A stretch of DNA of 64,000 nucleotides from JAOUJD01 sp963811265 (GCA_963811265.1 CAWEQS010000019.1:186001-250000), one strand, 5' to 3'. Positions 35,884 to 46,199 are shown, numbered from the stretch's first letter. The notes: generated by a model not told the origin, from the letters alone. Numbers and translations: made by a program.

Positions 35884-36432
35884 TCAGAACGCCGGCTTGG
35901 GCGACGCCGCTTCGTACGCCCGGACCGCATCGACGATGTCCTTGCGCGCCGACTCCGGCCCTTCCCAGCCGATCACCTTGACCCACTTGCCGCTCTCGAG
36001 ATCCTTGTAGTGCTCGAAGAAGTGCTGGATCTGCGCGAGCCGCTCGGGCGCGATGTCCGACCACTGCTGCCAGTGCTTGTACCAGGGCAGGACCTTGTCG
36101 ATCGGCACCGCGAGCAGCTTCGAATCGCCGCCGGCTTCGTCTTCCATCTTCAGCACCCCTAGCGGCCGGCAGCGCACCACGACGCCGGGCTGCAGCGGGA
36201 ACGGCGTGATCACCAGCACGTCGAGCGGATCGCCGTCGTCGGCCAGCGACTTCGGCACGTAGCCGTAGTTGCACGGGTAATGCATCGACGTGCCGATGAA
36301 GCGATCGACGAACACCGCGCCGGTCTCCTTGTCGACCTCGTACTTGATCGGGTCCGCGTGCGCGGGGATTTCGATGATGACGTTGAACTCATCGGGAACG
36401 TTGCGGCCGGCGGGTACGTTGTCGAGGCTCAT
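35884..36432 (-). CDS. ppa: inorganic pyrophosphatase
   Basis: This 182-residue cytoplasmic enzyme hydrolyses pyrophosphate and pulls biosynthetic reactions forward. It carries all family I marks: VIIEIPAHADPIKYEVD, VDRFIGTSMHYPCNYGYVP, the metal-binding DDGDPLDVLV, KMEDEAGGDSKL and HYKDLESGKWVKV. It is therefore the canonical housekeeping enzyme, unlike the divergent copy at 11485-11994. It converges with the EamA gene and diverges from an aldehyde dehydrogenase gene. Confidence 0.97.
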   Translation of the reverse strand: MSLDNVPAGRNVPDEFNVIIEIPAHADPIKYEVDKETGAVFVDRFIGTSMHYPCNYGYVPKSLADDGDPLDVLVITPFPLQPGVVVRCRPLGVLKMEDEAGGDSKLLAVPIDKVLPWYKHWQQWSDIAPERLAQIQHFFEHYKDLESGKWVKVIGWEGPESARKDIVDAVRAYEAASPKPAF

Positions 36433-36550
36433 GACGATGGTCCTGTAGGGAGACGCGATTCTACTGACCGCGGGTCGCGTGCCGCGAACGGGTTTGAGCG
36501 AGCCTCGGTTTGCTCAATAATCCGGCGACGACGAAACGGGGAGACGCACC

Positions 36551-38023
36551 ATGGAAGGCGGCTGGACGGCGACCAACGGGTCGCACCACTTCATCGACAA
36601 CCGCTGGGTCGCGTCGGCGACCGGGCAGACCATCGACGTGGTCGATCCGTCGGACGGCAAGGCGTTCGCCCGCATCGCGCGCGGCACCGCCGCGGACATC
36701 GACGCGGCCGTGACGGCGGCGCGCCGCGCCGTCGGCGACGCGCTCGACGGGCCGTGGGGCCGCATGACCGCCACCGAGCGCGGGCGACTGCTGATGAAAC
36801 TGGCACAGGCCGTCGCCGCGCATCACGAGGAACTGGCCCAGCTCGAATCGCGCACGACCGGCAAGCCGCTGAAGCAGGGGCGGGCCGATGCGACCGCCAT
36901 CGCGCGCTACTTCGAGTACTACGCCGGCGCGGCCGACAAGCTGCACGGCGAGACCATCCCGTACCAGGCCGGCATGACGGTGCTCACGATCCGCGAGCCG
37001 CACGGCGTGACCGGGCACATCGTGCCGTGGAACTACCCGATGCAGATCTTCGGCCGCAGCGTCGGCGCCGCGCTCGCCGCAGGCAACGCCTGCGTGGTGA
37101 AGCCCGCGGAGGACGCGTGCCTGTCGTTGCTGCGCGTCGCCGAACTCGCGGCCGAGGTCGGCTTTCCGGAAGGCGCGCTGAACATCGTCACGGGTTACGG
37201 CGCCGAAGCCGGCGCGGCGCTTTCCGCGCATCCCGGCATCGATCACATCTCGTTCACCGGTTCGCCCGTCACCGGCACCGCGGTCGCGCAGGCGGCCGCG
37301 AAGCACCACTGCCCGGTCACGCTCGAGCTCGGCGGCAAGTCGCCGCAGATCGTGTTCGACGACGCGAGCCTCGAAGACGTGGCCCCGGTCGTGCTGAATG
37401 CCATCGTGCAGAACGCCGGGCAGACCTGCTCCGCGGGCAGCCGCCTGCTCGTTCACCGGCCCGTCTACGAGGCGCTGCTCGAGCGCGTCGGCAAGGCGAT
37501 GTCGGCGCTGCGCGTGGGCCCCGCCCTCGCCGACCTCGACGTCGGCCCGCTGATCCGCCAGAACCAGCTGCAGCGCGTCTGGGACTTCCTGAGCCAGGCG
37601 CAGCGCGACGGCATCCCGATGGCGGCCCAGGGCCACGTCGACGAAGACGCCCCGCAGACCGGCTTCTACCAGGCCCCGACCCTGTTGCGCGACGTGCCGG
37701 CGAGCCATCCGCTCGCGCAGGACGAGATCTTCGGCCCGGTGCTCGTCGCCATGCCGTTCGAGAGCGAGGAGCAGGCCATTGCGCTCGCCAACGGCACGCA
37801 CTTCGGCCTGGTCGCCGGCGTCTGGACGCGCGACGGCGCGCGGCAGATGCGGATGGCGCGCAGGCTGCGTTCCGGCCAGGTGTTCATCAACAACTACGGC
37901 GCGGGCGGGGGTGTCGAGCTGCCGTTCGGCGGCGTGAAGTCGAGCGGCTACGGGCGCGAAAAGGGCTTCGAGGCGCTGCTCGGCTTCACCACGCTGAAGA
38001 CCATCGCGATCAGGCACGGATAG
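36551..38023 (+). CDS. NAD(P)-dependent aldehyde dehydrogenase
   Basis: This 490-residue enzyme oxidises an aldehyde to the acid. The catalytic Cys is C293 in NAGQTCSAGSR, the general base is E259 in LELGGKSP, and the oxyanion N161 is in VPWNYP. The NAD-site GSPVTGTAV, VKPAEDA and the late DEIFGPVL and PFGGVKSSGYGREKG are also present. The sequence is closest in feel to betaine/gamma-aminobutyraldehyde-type dehydrogenases, but the substrate cannot be fixed. It diverges from ppa and stands alone. Confidence 0.93.
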   Translation: MEGGWTATNGSHHFIDNRWVASATGQTIDVVDPSDGKAFARIARGTAADIDAAVTAARRAVGDALDGPWGRMTATERGRLLMKLAQAVAAHHEELAQLESRTTGKPLKQGRADATAIARYFEYYAGAADKLHGETIPYQAGMTVLTIREPHGVTGHIVPWNYPMQIFGRSVGAALAAGNACVVKPAEDACLSLLRVAELAAEVGFPEGALNIVTGYGAEAGAALSAHPGIDHISFTGSPVTGTAVAQAAAKHHCPVTLELGGKSPQIVFDDASLEDVAPVVLNAIVQNAGQTCSAGSRLLVHRPVYEALLERVGKAMSALRVGPALADLDVGPLIRQNQLQRVWDFLSQAQRDGIPMAAQGHVDEDAPQTGFYQAPTLLRDVPASHPLAQDEIFGPVLVAMPFESEEQAIALANGTHFGLVAGVWTRDGARQMRMARRLRSGQVFINNYGAGGGVELPFGGVKSSGYGREKGFEALLGFTTLKTIAIRHG

Positions 38024-38052
38024 TCGATGTCGCCATCCGGCGCGGCGTCTGG

Positions 38053-39746
38053 TCAGCGCGCGCCCGACGACAACCGCAGGCCGACGCGGTGCACGACGCC
38101 GTGGCCGGCCTGCCGCACCGTCAGCGTCAGGCCGCTCACGTCGAGGACGTCGCCCGCTGCGGCGCGGCGGCGCAGGCGGCGCGACACGAATTCGGTGAGC
38201 TTCGTCGCGGGATCGGCATCCGCCGGCAGCATCGCGCCGTAATACTCGAACAGGTCGCCGACCGACGCGGAGGGATCGAGCGTCAGCTCGCCGACCGGTG
38301 CCGGCGGACCGAACAGGACTTCCAGTTCCGGCAGCGCCGCCTCGGTTGCGACGACGGTGACGAGGTCGCCCGCCCGCAACCGCTCGACCGAGACGATGCG
38401 ATCGTCGCGGCACACCTCGACCAGGCCGGACCTCCTCGGGCCACTCGATGACCGCCAGCGGCCCCGTCGTCGCCTGCGACGCCTCGGCCACGCGGAACTG
38501 CACCACCTCGCGCGGCGGCTCACCGCCTTCGAGGGTGGCGCTCGACAGCGCGACCGATCCCGGCGGACGCTGCACGCCCGCCAGTCGCGCCGCCGCGCCC
38601 AGCGTGCTTCCCTGCAGCAGCAGCGACATCAGCGTGATCAGGAACGCGATGTGGAACAGCGCCGAGGCCTGCGGCAGCCCGGCGAGCAGCGGGAACAACG
38701 CGAGCACGATCGGCACCGCGCCGCGCATGCCGACCCAGCCGATGAAGGCGACTTCCCTGCGCGGATAGCGGAAGGGCAGCAGGCAGATCGCGGCGGCGAG
38801 CGGACGCGCGACCAGCATCAACGCCAGCACGACGACCAGCACCTTGCCGGTCACGACCGTCAGGAGTTCGGCGACGTCGGTGATCACGCCCAGCAGCAGG
38901 AACATCGCGGCCTGCGCGAGCCAGGCGAAGCCGTCGCTGACCCGAAGCACGTCGACGGTCACATGACGCCGCTGGTTGGCGACGATCATGCCGGCGAGGT
39001 AGATCGCCAGGAAGCCGCTGCCGCCAAGCACGCTCGCCACCGCGAACACGCCGAGGCCGCCCGACTGGATCAGCAGCACGTACAGCCCCTCGCCCAGCCG
39101 GATGCGCGCCACCACGCGGCCGAGCAGGTGGCCCAGCGCCCATCCCACGGCGAGGCCGACCAGCAGTTGCTGCGCGAACATCGGGGCGATCGTCGCGAAA
39201 CCGCCGCCCGGCACGCGGATCAGTTCGATCATCGCGACCGTCAGGAAGACCGCCATCGGATCGTTCAGGCCGGACTCCACCTCGAGCGTCGCCTCGACGC
39301 GCTCGTTGAGTCGCAGCCCGCCTCCGCCGAGCAGCGCGAACACCGCCGCGGCATCGGTCGATCCGACGATCGCCCCGAGCAGCAGTCCGTACCGCCAGTC
39401 GAGCCCGAGCAGCGCGACCGCGATCGCGCCGACCGCCGACGCGGTGATGAGGACGCCGAGGGTGGCCAGCGTCAGCGCCGGCCCCGCGACCATCCGCAGG
39501 GTGCCGAACCGCGTGCGCAGCCCGCCGTCGAGCAGGATGATGGCCAGCGCCAGGTTGCCGATCAGCGCCGCGGTTGAAACCGGAATGTCGACGACCGGGG
39601 CGCCGGGCAGCTCGGTGGCGAAGAGTCCGACCGCGAGGAAGACCAGCAGCGACGGCACGCCCAGCCGTGTCGACACCGCGGACAGCGCGACCGCGCGCGA
39701 ACAGCAGCAGCGAAGCGACGAGCAGGACGTGACTGATCTCCTCCAT
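38053..39746 (-). CDS. cation/proton antiporter, NhaP2/CvrA-like, two frameshifts
   Basis: This monovalent cation (probably K+)/H+ antiporter has a rebuilt length of about 563 residues. A twelve-helix CPA1 domain comes first, with GAIVGSTDAAAVFALL, ESGLNDPMAVFL and VGMRGAVPIVLALFPLL. A cytoplasmic TrkA-C-like part (RLRAGDLVTVVATEAALPEL) and a final CorC/HlyC-like segment follow. Coding shifts near 39697 (a GCGCGCG stretch after LLLF) and near 38426-38436 (after EWPEEV), each consistent with one extra base. Reading on without the second shift gives a false long protein antisense to the aldehyde dehydrogenase. Confidence 0.85.
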
Positions 39747-39880
39747 GCCCCGATTTCAGCACGGTCGAAGCGTGGCCCGCCTCCGGCGTGACCCGCTGCC
39801 CGGTCCGGCCTCATGCACGACCCGAGGACGGCGCCTGTTCTCGGCTAAGCTCGCGCGGTTCCTCTCCGGCGCCGAGTCCC

Positions 39881-40387
39881 ATGTTCGAGCGTGTATTCGT
39901 CGGCCTGAATCGCTGGTTGCTCATCGTGCTGCTGGCGGCCATGGTGGTCATCGTGTTCGCCAACGTGGTGATGCGCTATGTGATCGGCACCTCGGTCATC
40001 TGGTCCGAGGAAGTCGCCCGACACCTGATGATCTGGATGACGTTCGTCGGCAGCGGCCTCGCGCTGCGAACCGGCGCCCAACTCGGCATCGACTCGCTGC
40101 AGAACGCGCTGCCGCCGCGCGCCGCGCGCTGGCTGCGCATCGCGCTCGCGGCCGGCATGCTGGTGCTGTTCGTCCTGCTGGCCTGGTACGGCGTCGACTA
40201 CGCGCTGCGCACGCGCTTCCAGATCAGCGCGGCGCTCGGCGTCTCGATGGTCTACGTCTACGTCGGCATGCCCGTCGGCTGCGCCCTCATGGCGATCCAC
40301 CTGCTGCTGATCCTGCGGCGGTACGTAGCAAAAGGAGAATTCGTTACCGATGACGGCGTCAGCCACGACAGCGCGGCGGCGCTTTAG
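39881..40387 (+). CDS. dctQ: TRAP transporter small permease DctQ (system 2)
   Basis: This 168-residue protein has four hydrophobic helices (about 12-32, 46-66, 83-105, 125-150). FANVVMRYVIGTSVIWSEEV is the classical DctQ motif with the central Trp-Ser-Glu-Glu. ATG 39881 was chosen at the family N-terminus MFERVFVGLNRW. The dctM gene begins nine bases after the stop. The binding-protein gene of this system lies beyond dctM on the opposite strand. Confidence 0.92.
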   Translation: MFERVFVGLNRWLLIVLLAAMVVIVFANVVMRYVIGTSVIWSEEVARHLMIWMTFVGSGLALRTGAQLGIDSLQNALPPRAARWLRIALAAGMLVLFVLLAWYGVDYALRTRFQISAALGVSMVYVYVGMPVGCALMAIHLLLILRRYVAKGEFVTDDGVSHDSAAAL

Positions 40388-40396
40388 GAGCGGACG

Positions 40397-41695
40397 ATGA
40401 CGATGTCCGTCCTGCTTTTCGTCTTCACGGTCGTGCTGCTCGCGGTCGGCTTCCCGGTCGGCTTTGCGCTGGCCGGCGCCACGCTCGCAGCAGTCGGGCT
40501 CGGCAGCGACTTCCCGCTCGTGGTGGTGCTGAAGGAGATGTTCGTCGGCATCGACAGTTTCGCGCTGCTCGCCGTGCCCTTCTTCATCCTCGCTGCCGAA
40601 CTGATGAGCGGCGGCTCGCTGACCGAGGTGCTGCTGCGCTTCGCGAGCCAGTTCGTCGGGCACCTGCGCGGGGGACTGGGCCACGCCAACGTCCTGTCGC
40701 TGACCATGTTCTCGGGCATCAGCGGCTCGGCCCTCGCCGACGCCGCCGGGCCGGGCGCAATGCTCGTCAGGATGATGGAGCGCGCGGGCTATGACCGCGG
40801 CTACGCGGCCGCGCTGACGGCGTCGACGGCGATCATCGGACCGATCATCCCGCCGTCGATCATCATGATCATCTACGCGCTGCAGGACGACACGGTGACT
40901 CCGCTCGGCCTGTTCATGGCGGGCATCATCCCCGGCCTCGTCATCGCGGCGGCGATGATGATCACCAACCAGGTCATCTGCCTGCGCCGTGGCTTCAAGT
41001 CCGACATTCCCCGCCCGAACCTGCGGGAGATGATCGTCAACTCGGTGAAGGCCGTGCCGGCGCTGCTGCTGCCGGTCATCATCCTCGGCGGCATGCGCGG
41101 CGGCATGTTCACGCCCACCGAAGCGTCCGTGGTGGCAGTCGTCTACGCGCTTCTGGTCGGCAAGTACGTGTACCGGACGCTGCAGTGGAAGATGGTTCCC
41201 GTGCTGCTGTCGCGTACGGCGATCCTGACGTCGTCGGTCCTGATCATCGTTGCAGCCAGCAATGCCTTCGCGTGGGTCCTCACGACCGAGAACGTGCCAC
41301 AGGCGATCTCGGAGTGGATCGCGCACCTCGGCCTGGGTCCGATCTCACTGCTGCTGCTGGTCAACGTGTTCCTGCTCGTGTTCGGGATCTTCATCGAGCC
41401 GCTGCCCGGAGTGATGGTGCTCGTGCCCATACTCGCCCCGGTGGCGCACGCCGCCGGCATCGACCCGATCCACTTCGCGATGGTGGTGATCTACAACCTG
41501 ACGTTGGGGATGATCACGCCGCCCGTCGGCGGCCTGCTGTTCGTGACATCGGCCGTGACCCGCGTCCCCCTCCCGCAACTGTCGCGCGAGCTCGGGCCCT
41601 TCATGCTGGCGCACATCGCGGTGCTGCTGCTGATCACGATGGTGCCGACCCTCTCGACCTGGCTGCCGTCGATCAGCGGTCTGGCAGTGAAGTAG
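40397..41695 (+). CDS. dctM: TRAP transporter large permease DctM (system 2)
   Basis: This is a complete 432-residue DctM. Typical segments are GFPVGFALAGATLAAVG near 18, MFSGISGSALADAAGPG near 115, GPIIPPSIIMIIYAL near 152, GGMFTPTEASVVAVVYAL near 235 and NLTLGMITPPVGGLLFV near 375. AGGAG lies ten bases before the ATG. The substrate is unknown; the convergent binding protein at 41922-42897 is the likely partner. Confidence 0.95.
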   Translation: MTMSVLLFVFTVVLLAVGFPVGFALAGATLAAVGLGSDFPLVVVLKEMFVGIDSFALLAVPFFILAAELMSGGSLTEVLLRFASQFVGHLRGGLGHANVLSLTMFSGISGSALADAAGPGAMLVRMMERAGYDRGYAAALTASTAIIGPIIPPSIIMIIYALQDDTVTPLGLFMAGIIPGLVIAAAMMITNQVICLRRGFKSDIPRPNLREMIVNSVKAVPALLLPVIILGGMRGGMFTPTEASVVAVVYALLVGKYVYRTLQWKMVPVLLSRTAILTSSVLIIVAASNAFAWVLTTENVPQAISEWIAHLGLGPISLLLLVNVFLLVFGIFIEPLPGVMVLVPILAPVAHAAGIDPIHFAMVVIYNLTLGMITPPVGGLLFVTSAVTRVPLPQLSRELGPFMLAHIAVLLLITMVPTLSTWLPSISGLAVK

Positions 41696-41707
41696 CCGCG
41701 CCGCGCC

Positions 41708-41782
41708 TCAGACAGCGATCAGCGCCGATGACGTCCCCAGTCCAACCCCTGTCGCGGCGAGCAGGAGCGCGTTGATATCCAT
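41708..41782 (-). CDS. possible 24-residue hydrophobic peptide
   Basis: A short frame encodes MDINALLLAATGVGLGTSSA and ends LIAV. GGAGG lies six bases before the ATG, unusually good for a chance frame. It lies between the dctM stop and the terminator of the convergent dctP gene, beyond that terminator. Its size and composition suggest a single membrane helix. No homologue is recognised, and it may be chance. Confidence 0.3.
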   Translation of the reverse strand: MDINALLLAATGVGLGTSSALIAV

Positions 41783-41872
41783 GTCGGTCCTCCGCATCTT
41801 CGGTGTTGTGAGCGCCGGATGCTAAGGAAACGACGACCGGGGACCTATCGGGGACTTCCACGAGCCGGAAAC

Positions 41873-41905
41873 AAGAAGGGCGCGGGGAAACCCGCGCCCT
41901 CTTCC
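41873..41905 (-). terminator. terminator of dctP (system 2)
   Basis: Hairpin with arms GGGCGCGGG and CCCGCGCCC, loop GAAA, flanked by AAGAA on one side and TCTTCC on the other. It lies just after the dctP stop and may also stop transcripts from dctQM on the other strand. Confidence 0.75.
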
Positions 41906-41921
41906 GTGCGTTCGATGACGG

Positions 41922-42897
41922 TTACTTGACGTCCTGGATGCGCTTGATGTTTTCGGCGCCGTACTGCTTCGCGAACTCGCTCCACACCGGGGTCATGGCG
42001 GTGCGGAAGGCCTGGCCGTCGACGTTGGTCACCACTTCCATGCCTGCCGCGCGCAGCTGCGCGATGCCGTCGCGTTCGTCGTCGTTGACCTTCTTGCGCT
42101 GCGCCGCCGATCCCGCCTTGCCCGCCTCGCGGAAGGCGGCCTTGTCGGCGTCCGACAGCTTGTTCCAGAGCGCCGGCGAAACGATCAGCAGCGCCGGCGA
42201 ATAGACGTGGCCGGTCAGCGACAGGTGCTTCTGCACCTGCGCGAACTTGGCCGACAGAATCACCGGGATCGGGTTTTCCTGTCCGTCGACCGTGCCTTGC
42301 TGAAGCGCGGTGAACAGTTCCGGGAAGGCCATCGGCGTCGGCTGGATGCCGATCGACTGGAAGGCCTGGATGTGCACCTTGTTCTGCATCTGCGGATCTT
42401 CAGGCCCTTGACGTCTTCGGGCTTGTTGATCGCGCGCTTGCTGTTCGTGATGTGGCGAAAGCCGTTCTCCGTCCACGCGATGCGCGACCAGCCCCTTGGC
42501 CGGGAACTTGGCCAGGAGTTCCTGGCCGATCGGGCCGTCCATGGTCTTGCGCGCGTGGTCGTAATCGCGGAACAGGAACGGGATGTCGACGATGTTCACT
42601 TCGGGCACGAAGTTGCCGACCGGTCCGGTCGACGTGTTCACGACGTCGAGCGTGCCGAGCTGCACGGCTTCGATCATTTCGCGTTCGCCGCCCAGCGCCG
42701 AATTCGCGAACACCTGGCACTTGTAGCGGCCGGTCGTGCGCTTCTCAACGTCCTCGCAGAACGCCTGCCGACCCGACCCCGTAGTGCGAGTTCAGCGCGG
42801 TGGCGTAGCCGATCTTGATCGTCGTCTGCGCGGCGACCGGCACGGAGACGAACGCCCCCGCAAACGCAATCGCACCTACCAGTTTCACCAGCATCAT
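41922..42897 (-). CDS. dctP: TRAP transporter substrate-binding protein DctP (system 2), three indels
   Basis: The periplasmic receptor has a rebuilt length of about 324 residues. The signal peptide MMLVKLVGAIAFAGAF...AAQ is preceded by AGGAG seven bases before the ATG at 42897. Mature features are TTIKIGYATALNSHYG, FANSALGGEREMIEAVQLG, the ligand-site region KIRxMQNKVHIQAFQSIG, and TVDGQENPIPVI. Breaks lie near 42770 (one base extra), 42478-42484 (one extra) and 42390-42393 (one missing), the last two cancelling. Restored sequence between them reads AWTENGFRHITNSKRAINKP, typical of DctP. It converges with dctQM, an unusual arrangement. Confidence 0.85.
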
Positions 42898-42991
42898 CGA
42901 GTGTCTCCTGCCTATTGTTTGATCGTTCGCCGGGAGGGTCCGGCGGTCGGGTTGGCAAGTATGGGGCGCCGACATTTCCTGTCAAGCGAGC

Positions 42992-44260
42992 TCAGTGCCC
43001 GATCTCGCGCACGCCGGCTCGCAACGCCGTCATCGGACTTTCCGGCGAAGGCGCCGGCAAGTTGGCAAAGCCGAGGGCCGCCTCGCGGTACTGCCGCGCC
43101 GCCTCGGCTTCGTCGCCCACGATCTCGGCAAGGCGCGCAAGCGCGAGGAACGTCGACGGGTGACTGGCCTCCGTGAGGCTGTCCTGCAGGTAACCCTTCG
43201 ACTTGCCCCACAGTTGCTCGCGCAGGCAGATCAATCCCGCCGTGCGCAGCAGGGCCGCACGGATCGGGCCGCGCGGCGGCACCTGCGCCAGCCACGCCTC
43301 CGCGCGCTCCAGCTGGCCGCGCGCGGGGAAGGCCTGCGCCCGTGCGTATTCGTCGAGCAGCCGCTCCGCCATGTCGTCCCACGCGGCCGGCGACTTGCCG
43401 AGGGCTGTCTCGATGACCTCGGCGGCCAGCTGGCCTCGTCCCGCCACGTTCAGCAAGCGCGCGCCTTCCAGCGCGATCTCGGGCATCGCGCGATCGGCCT
43501 GTGGCAGGCGGCGCCACGACGCTTCGAGCGCGGCGGGATCGTGACGCTGCGCCAGCATCAGCTCCCGGTAGATCGCGTGCTTGAGCTTCCGGGCGAGGAC
43601 CGGATGCAGCGCGTTGCGCTTCTCGAGCAGGCGCAGGGCCTTCAGCGCGTCGTCCCATCGGCCGGATTGCAGATTCGCATTGAGCGCGATCCGCGTGGCG
43701 TGGATGTGGCGCGCGCCGGCGCCCTGGAGGCGGTCGATGGCGTCGAGCGCCGAGTCGTTCTCGCGCTGCTCGGTCCACATTTCCGCGCTGGTCACGAGGC
43801 GCGCGGTCTGCACTGCCTTGTCGCCCTCGGCCTGGTGCAGCCATTCGTCGCGCCGCTCGAACTCCTGCATCCGGTGCGCCGCGCGCGCGCCGATCAGCGC
43901 CGCCACGCCGGCCGTCGTGTCGGACGACTGCGCCGAGCGCGCGGCCTTCTCGGCCCGCGCAAAGCGCCCTTCGAGCAGGCTCCTCACGGCTTCGACCAGC
44001 GCCTGCTGGCCGCCGATCTCCTCGCGGCGGGCACGATACAACCGCACCTGCTGCGGAAAGTCCGCCACCTTCTGGATCGCGCGGGCCGCCAGGTACACGA
44101 CGGCGAGCAGCACCACCAACGCAACGATGAACAGGTTCAGCGAAACGTCGATGCGGTACGGATGGACCAGGAAGGCGACGTTGCCGGCGTTGATCTGCAG
44201 GATCAGCGCGACGACCGCCGCCAGCACAGCGAGCAGCAACGCCGACGTCAGCCAGCGCAT
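42992..44260 (-). CDS. hemY: HemY, haem-biosynthesis-associated TPR membrane protein
   Basis: This 422-residue proteobacterial HemY is unrelated to the protoporphyrinogen oxidase of the same name. Two N-terminal membrane helices (about 4-25 and 42-62) are followed by the HemY_N segment and helical TPR-like repeats to residue about 400. The conserved part near residue 65 reads VADFPQQVRLYRARREE. It probably scaffolds late haem enzymes at the membrane; the exact role is unsettled. It starts two bases after hemX and ends the hemCDXY operon. Confidence 0.92.
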   Translation of the reverse strand: MRWLTSALLLAVLAAVVALILQINAGNVAFLVHPYRIDVSLNLFIVALVVLLAVVYLAARAIQKVADFPQQVRLYRARREEIGGQQALVEAVRSLLEGRFARAEKAARSAQSSDTTAGVAALIGARAAHRMQEFERRDEWLHQAEGDKAVQTARLVTSAEMWTEQRENDSALDAIDRLQGAGARHIHATRIALNANLQSGRWDDALKALRLLEKRNALHPVLARKLKHAIYRELMLAQRHDPAALEASWRRLPQADRAMPEIALEGARLLNVAGRGQLAAEVIETALGKSPAAWDDMAERLLDEYARAQAFPARGQLERAEAWLAQVPPRGPIRAALLRTAGLICLREQLWGKSKGYLQDSLTEASHPSTFLALARLAEIVGDEAEAARQYREAALGFANLPAPSPESPMTALRAGVREIGH

Positions 44261-44262
44261 CG

Positions 44263-45339
44263 CTATCGGCCCGGGGCGGTCCGCACGGCGCGCACCGCGG
44301 ACACGCTGTCATTGATGTTCGGCGTTTCGACCGAAAGCGGCGCCGAAGCAAGCTGCTTCATCGATGCGAGCGCCGCGGCGGTGTCGCGCTGGCGCACGTC
44401 GAAGTAACGGTTCACGAGCGTCTGGGCCTCGGCGAGGTCCGCACGATACAGGCGGTCGTTGCGCGCGAGCAGCGCCTGGCGGGCGTTGAGCAGCCGCAGC
44501 CGCAGCTGCAGGCGAACGAGCACCTGCTGTTGCTGCCCCAGCAGCATCGCGTCGGGCGCGTCGACGGCACGGATGCGGATCAGGTCCCGGTACTCGCCCA
44601 GTTCACGCTGGATCGACTCCCACGTGCGCTCCCACCACTCGACCTGGCGCGGCGGTTGCGGGGCCTGGCGGGACGCGGCCGCCGCGGGCGCCGTCGGGCT
44701 CGCGTCCGCAAGCAGCGGCCAGTTCTCCGAACTCGTCATGAGCTGGTCGATCTTCAGCGCGATGCCGGTGATGTCGACGGTCGGCGCGGCCCTGAGCCGC
44801 TCGATGTCGCGTGCGAGCACGCGCCGCAGCGGCAGGAAGCGTGGCGACTCGAGGCGGGCCAGGCGCGTGTCGGCGGTCTGCAGCGCGGCGAGCGCGGTGG
44901 GCACGTTGCCGGTGAGCTGAAGTTCCTGCGCGCCGAGCGTGATCAGGCGCTCCACCTCGACGAGCACGGCTTCGTCGCGGCCACGCGACAGGTCCGCGTA
45001 CAACTGCTCGAGCGCCTCGCGCTGGCTCTCGACTTCGGCGAGGCGGGATTCGAGCACGGCGGCCTGCTGTCGCGCCGCGCGCGCTTCCGCGTCGGCGCGG
45101 GTGGCGGTCTCCGTGGCGGCGGCCGCGGCCTGCTGCAGTTCTGCCAGGCGGCGAGCCGTCTCGCGCTTGACCGCGGCGAGCTGGGTGTACGACAGCGCGC
45201 CGACGGCGACGACGAGCAGCAGCGCGAGCAGCGCCAGCCATGGCACGCCCGCGCGAGCGGCAGGTGCAACGCCAACGGGCTCGGCGACCGCGGTTGGGGT
45301 GACCGCCGATTCCGGGCTCGTGGTCGGTTCGGTGCTCAC
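44263..45339 (-). CDS. hemX: HemX, uroporphyrinogen-III C-methyltransferase-like membrane protein
   Basis: This 358-residue protein has a cytoplasmic Thr/Ala-rich start, one membrane helix (about 33-52), a long Ala/Glu/Arg coiled coil (55-125) and a C-terminal domain with WWERTWESIQRELGEYRDLI near 225. This is the HemX layout; members are often labelled methyltransferases but lack that catalytic fold. It lies between hemD and hemY in the standard betaproteobacterial order. Confidence 0.9.
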   Translation of the reverse strand: MSTEPTTSPESAVTPTAVAEPVGVAPAARAGVPWLALLALLLVVAVGALSYTQLAAVKRETARRLAELQQAAAAATETATRADAEARAARQQAAVLESRLAEVESQREALEQLYADLSRGRDEAVLVEVERLITLGAQELQLTGNVPTALAALQTADTRLARLESPRFLPLRRVLARDIERLRAAPTVDITGIALKIDQLMTSSENWPLLADASPTAPAAAASRQAPQPPRQVEWWERTWESIQRELGEYRDLIRIRAVDAPDAMLLGQQQQVLVRLQLRLRLLNARQALLARNDRLYRADLAEAQTLVNRYFDVRQRDTAAALASMKQLASAPLSVETPNINDSVSAVRAVRTAPGR

Positions 45340-45408
45340 GTTGGACGACAGGGCAGCAGTAAAGGGTGCGACGTCACGGTCGCGGCGCGGGTCACCGGAA
45401 GGCGGTGA

Positions 45409-46186
45409 TCAACCCTGAAACGATTCTAGCTTGCCGATCACCGCCGAGTCGTCCGGCAGCGCAAGCCTCGACGTTCGAGAATCCCGCCGCGTGCAGCCGC
45501 TGCGCGACACGCGGATGGGTGGCGATGGCCAGGCCGCGTTGCAGCCACTCGGCGGCGCCCTCGACCCGCTGCACCTGCTCCAGGATCGCGCCGACCGCTT
45601 CGGCACTGCTGACGACCGTGATCGGGAGGACGCCGCTACTCATCCACCCGCGCAACCGGCTCCGCTCGCCCTCCGGCAGGGCATGCGGTGAACGGTCGTA
45701 GACCGCCAGCGCATCCACTTCGGCATCGGCCGAACGGAACTGGTCGATGATCCAGTCGCGCCCGCTGGCGGCACGCAGCACCAGCACCCGACGCGCGCGC
45801 CGTCCCGTCGCACGCCACGCTCGCCAGAAGCCCTCGGAGCCCGACTCGTCGCCGTCGTCCGGCGCCACGATGGGTGCAGCGCCGCTACCCGGCAACTCGG
45901 CCGCGGCGGCGTCGCGCGTGCTCGCCCCGACCGCGCCGATCACGGTCGATGCCGGCCAGTCCGCGGCCAGGCGCTCCGCGGTCGCATGGACGGCGTTCGG
46001 GCTGACGAACAGGGCCAGGTCGTAGTCGGCCAGGTGGTCGAGCGCCCGGCGCACCGCCGCCTCGTTCGCGGGCGGCGCGATGTCGAAAGCGGGCCACCAC
46101 GCGACCTCGCAGCCGCGGCGTCGAAGCGCGGCCGCCAGCCGCCGGCCGGGCGCCGCCGGACGGGTGACGATGACCGGAGCGCGCAT
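45409..46186 (-). CDS. hemD: uroporphyrinogen-III synthase, probable frameshift near C-terminus
   Basis: This enzyme closes and inverts ring D of hydroxymethylbilane. The N-terminus VIVTRPAAPGRRLAAALRRRG, the SPNAVHA segment near 62 and VVSSAEAVGAILE near 195 are typical of HemD. The uninterrupted frame ends at 45392 with an atypical tail (EACAAGRLGGDRQARIV). In the neighbouring frame the same region reads RLALPDDSAVIGKLESFQG followed by a stop at 45409-45411, much more like a HemD C-terminus. One extra base near 45464-45475 would explain this, giving about 258 residues. It starts 13 bases after hemC. Confidence 0.85.
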
Positions 46187-46199
46187 CGGCCAGGCCGGA

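Noticed and set aside
36461..39814. A continuous 1117-residue frame on the minus strand
   Set aside because: Only its first part is real antiporter; after a frameshift near 38430 it runs antisense through the aldehyde dehydrogenase with Arg/His-rich sequence typical of non-coding GC-rich frames.
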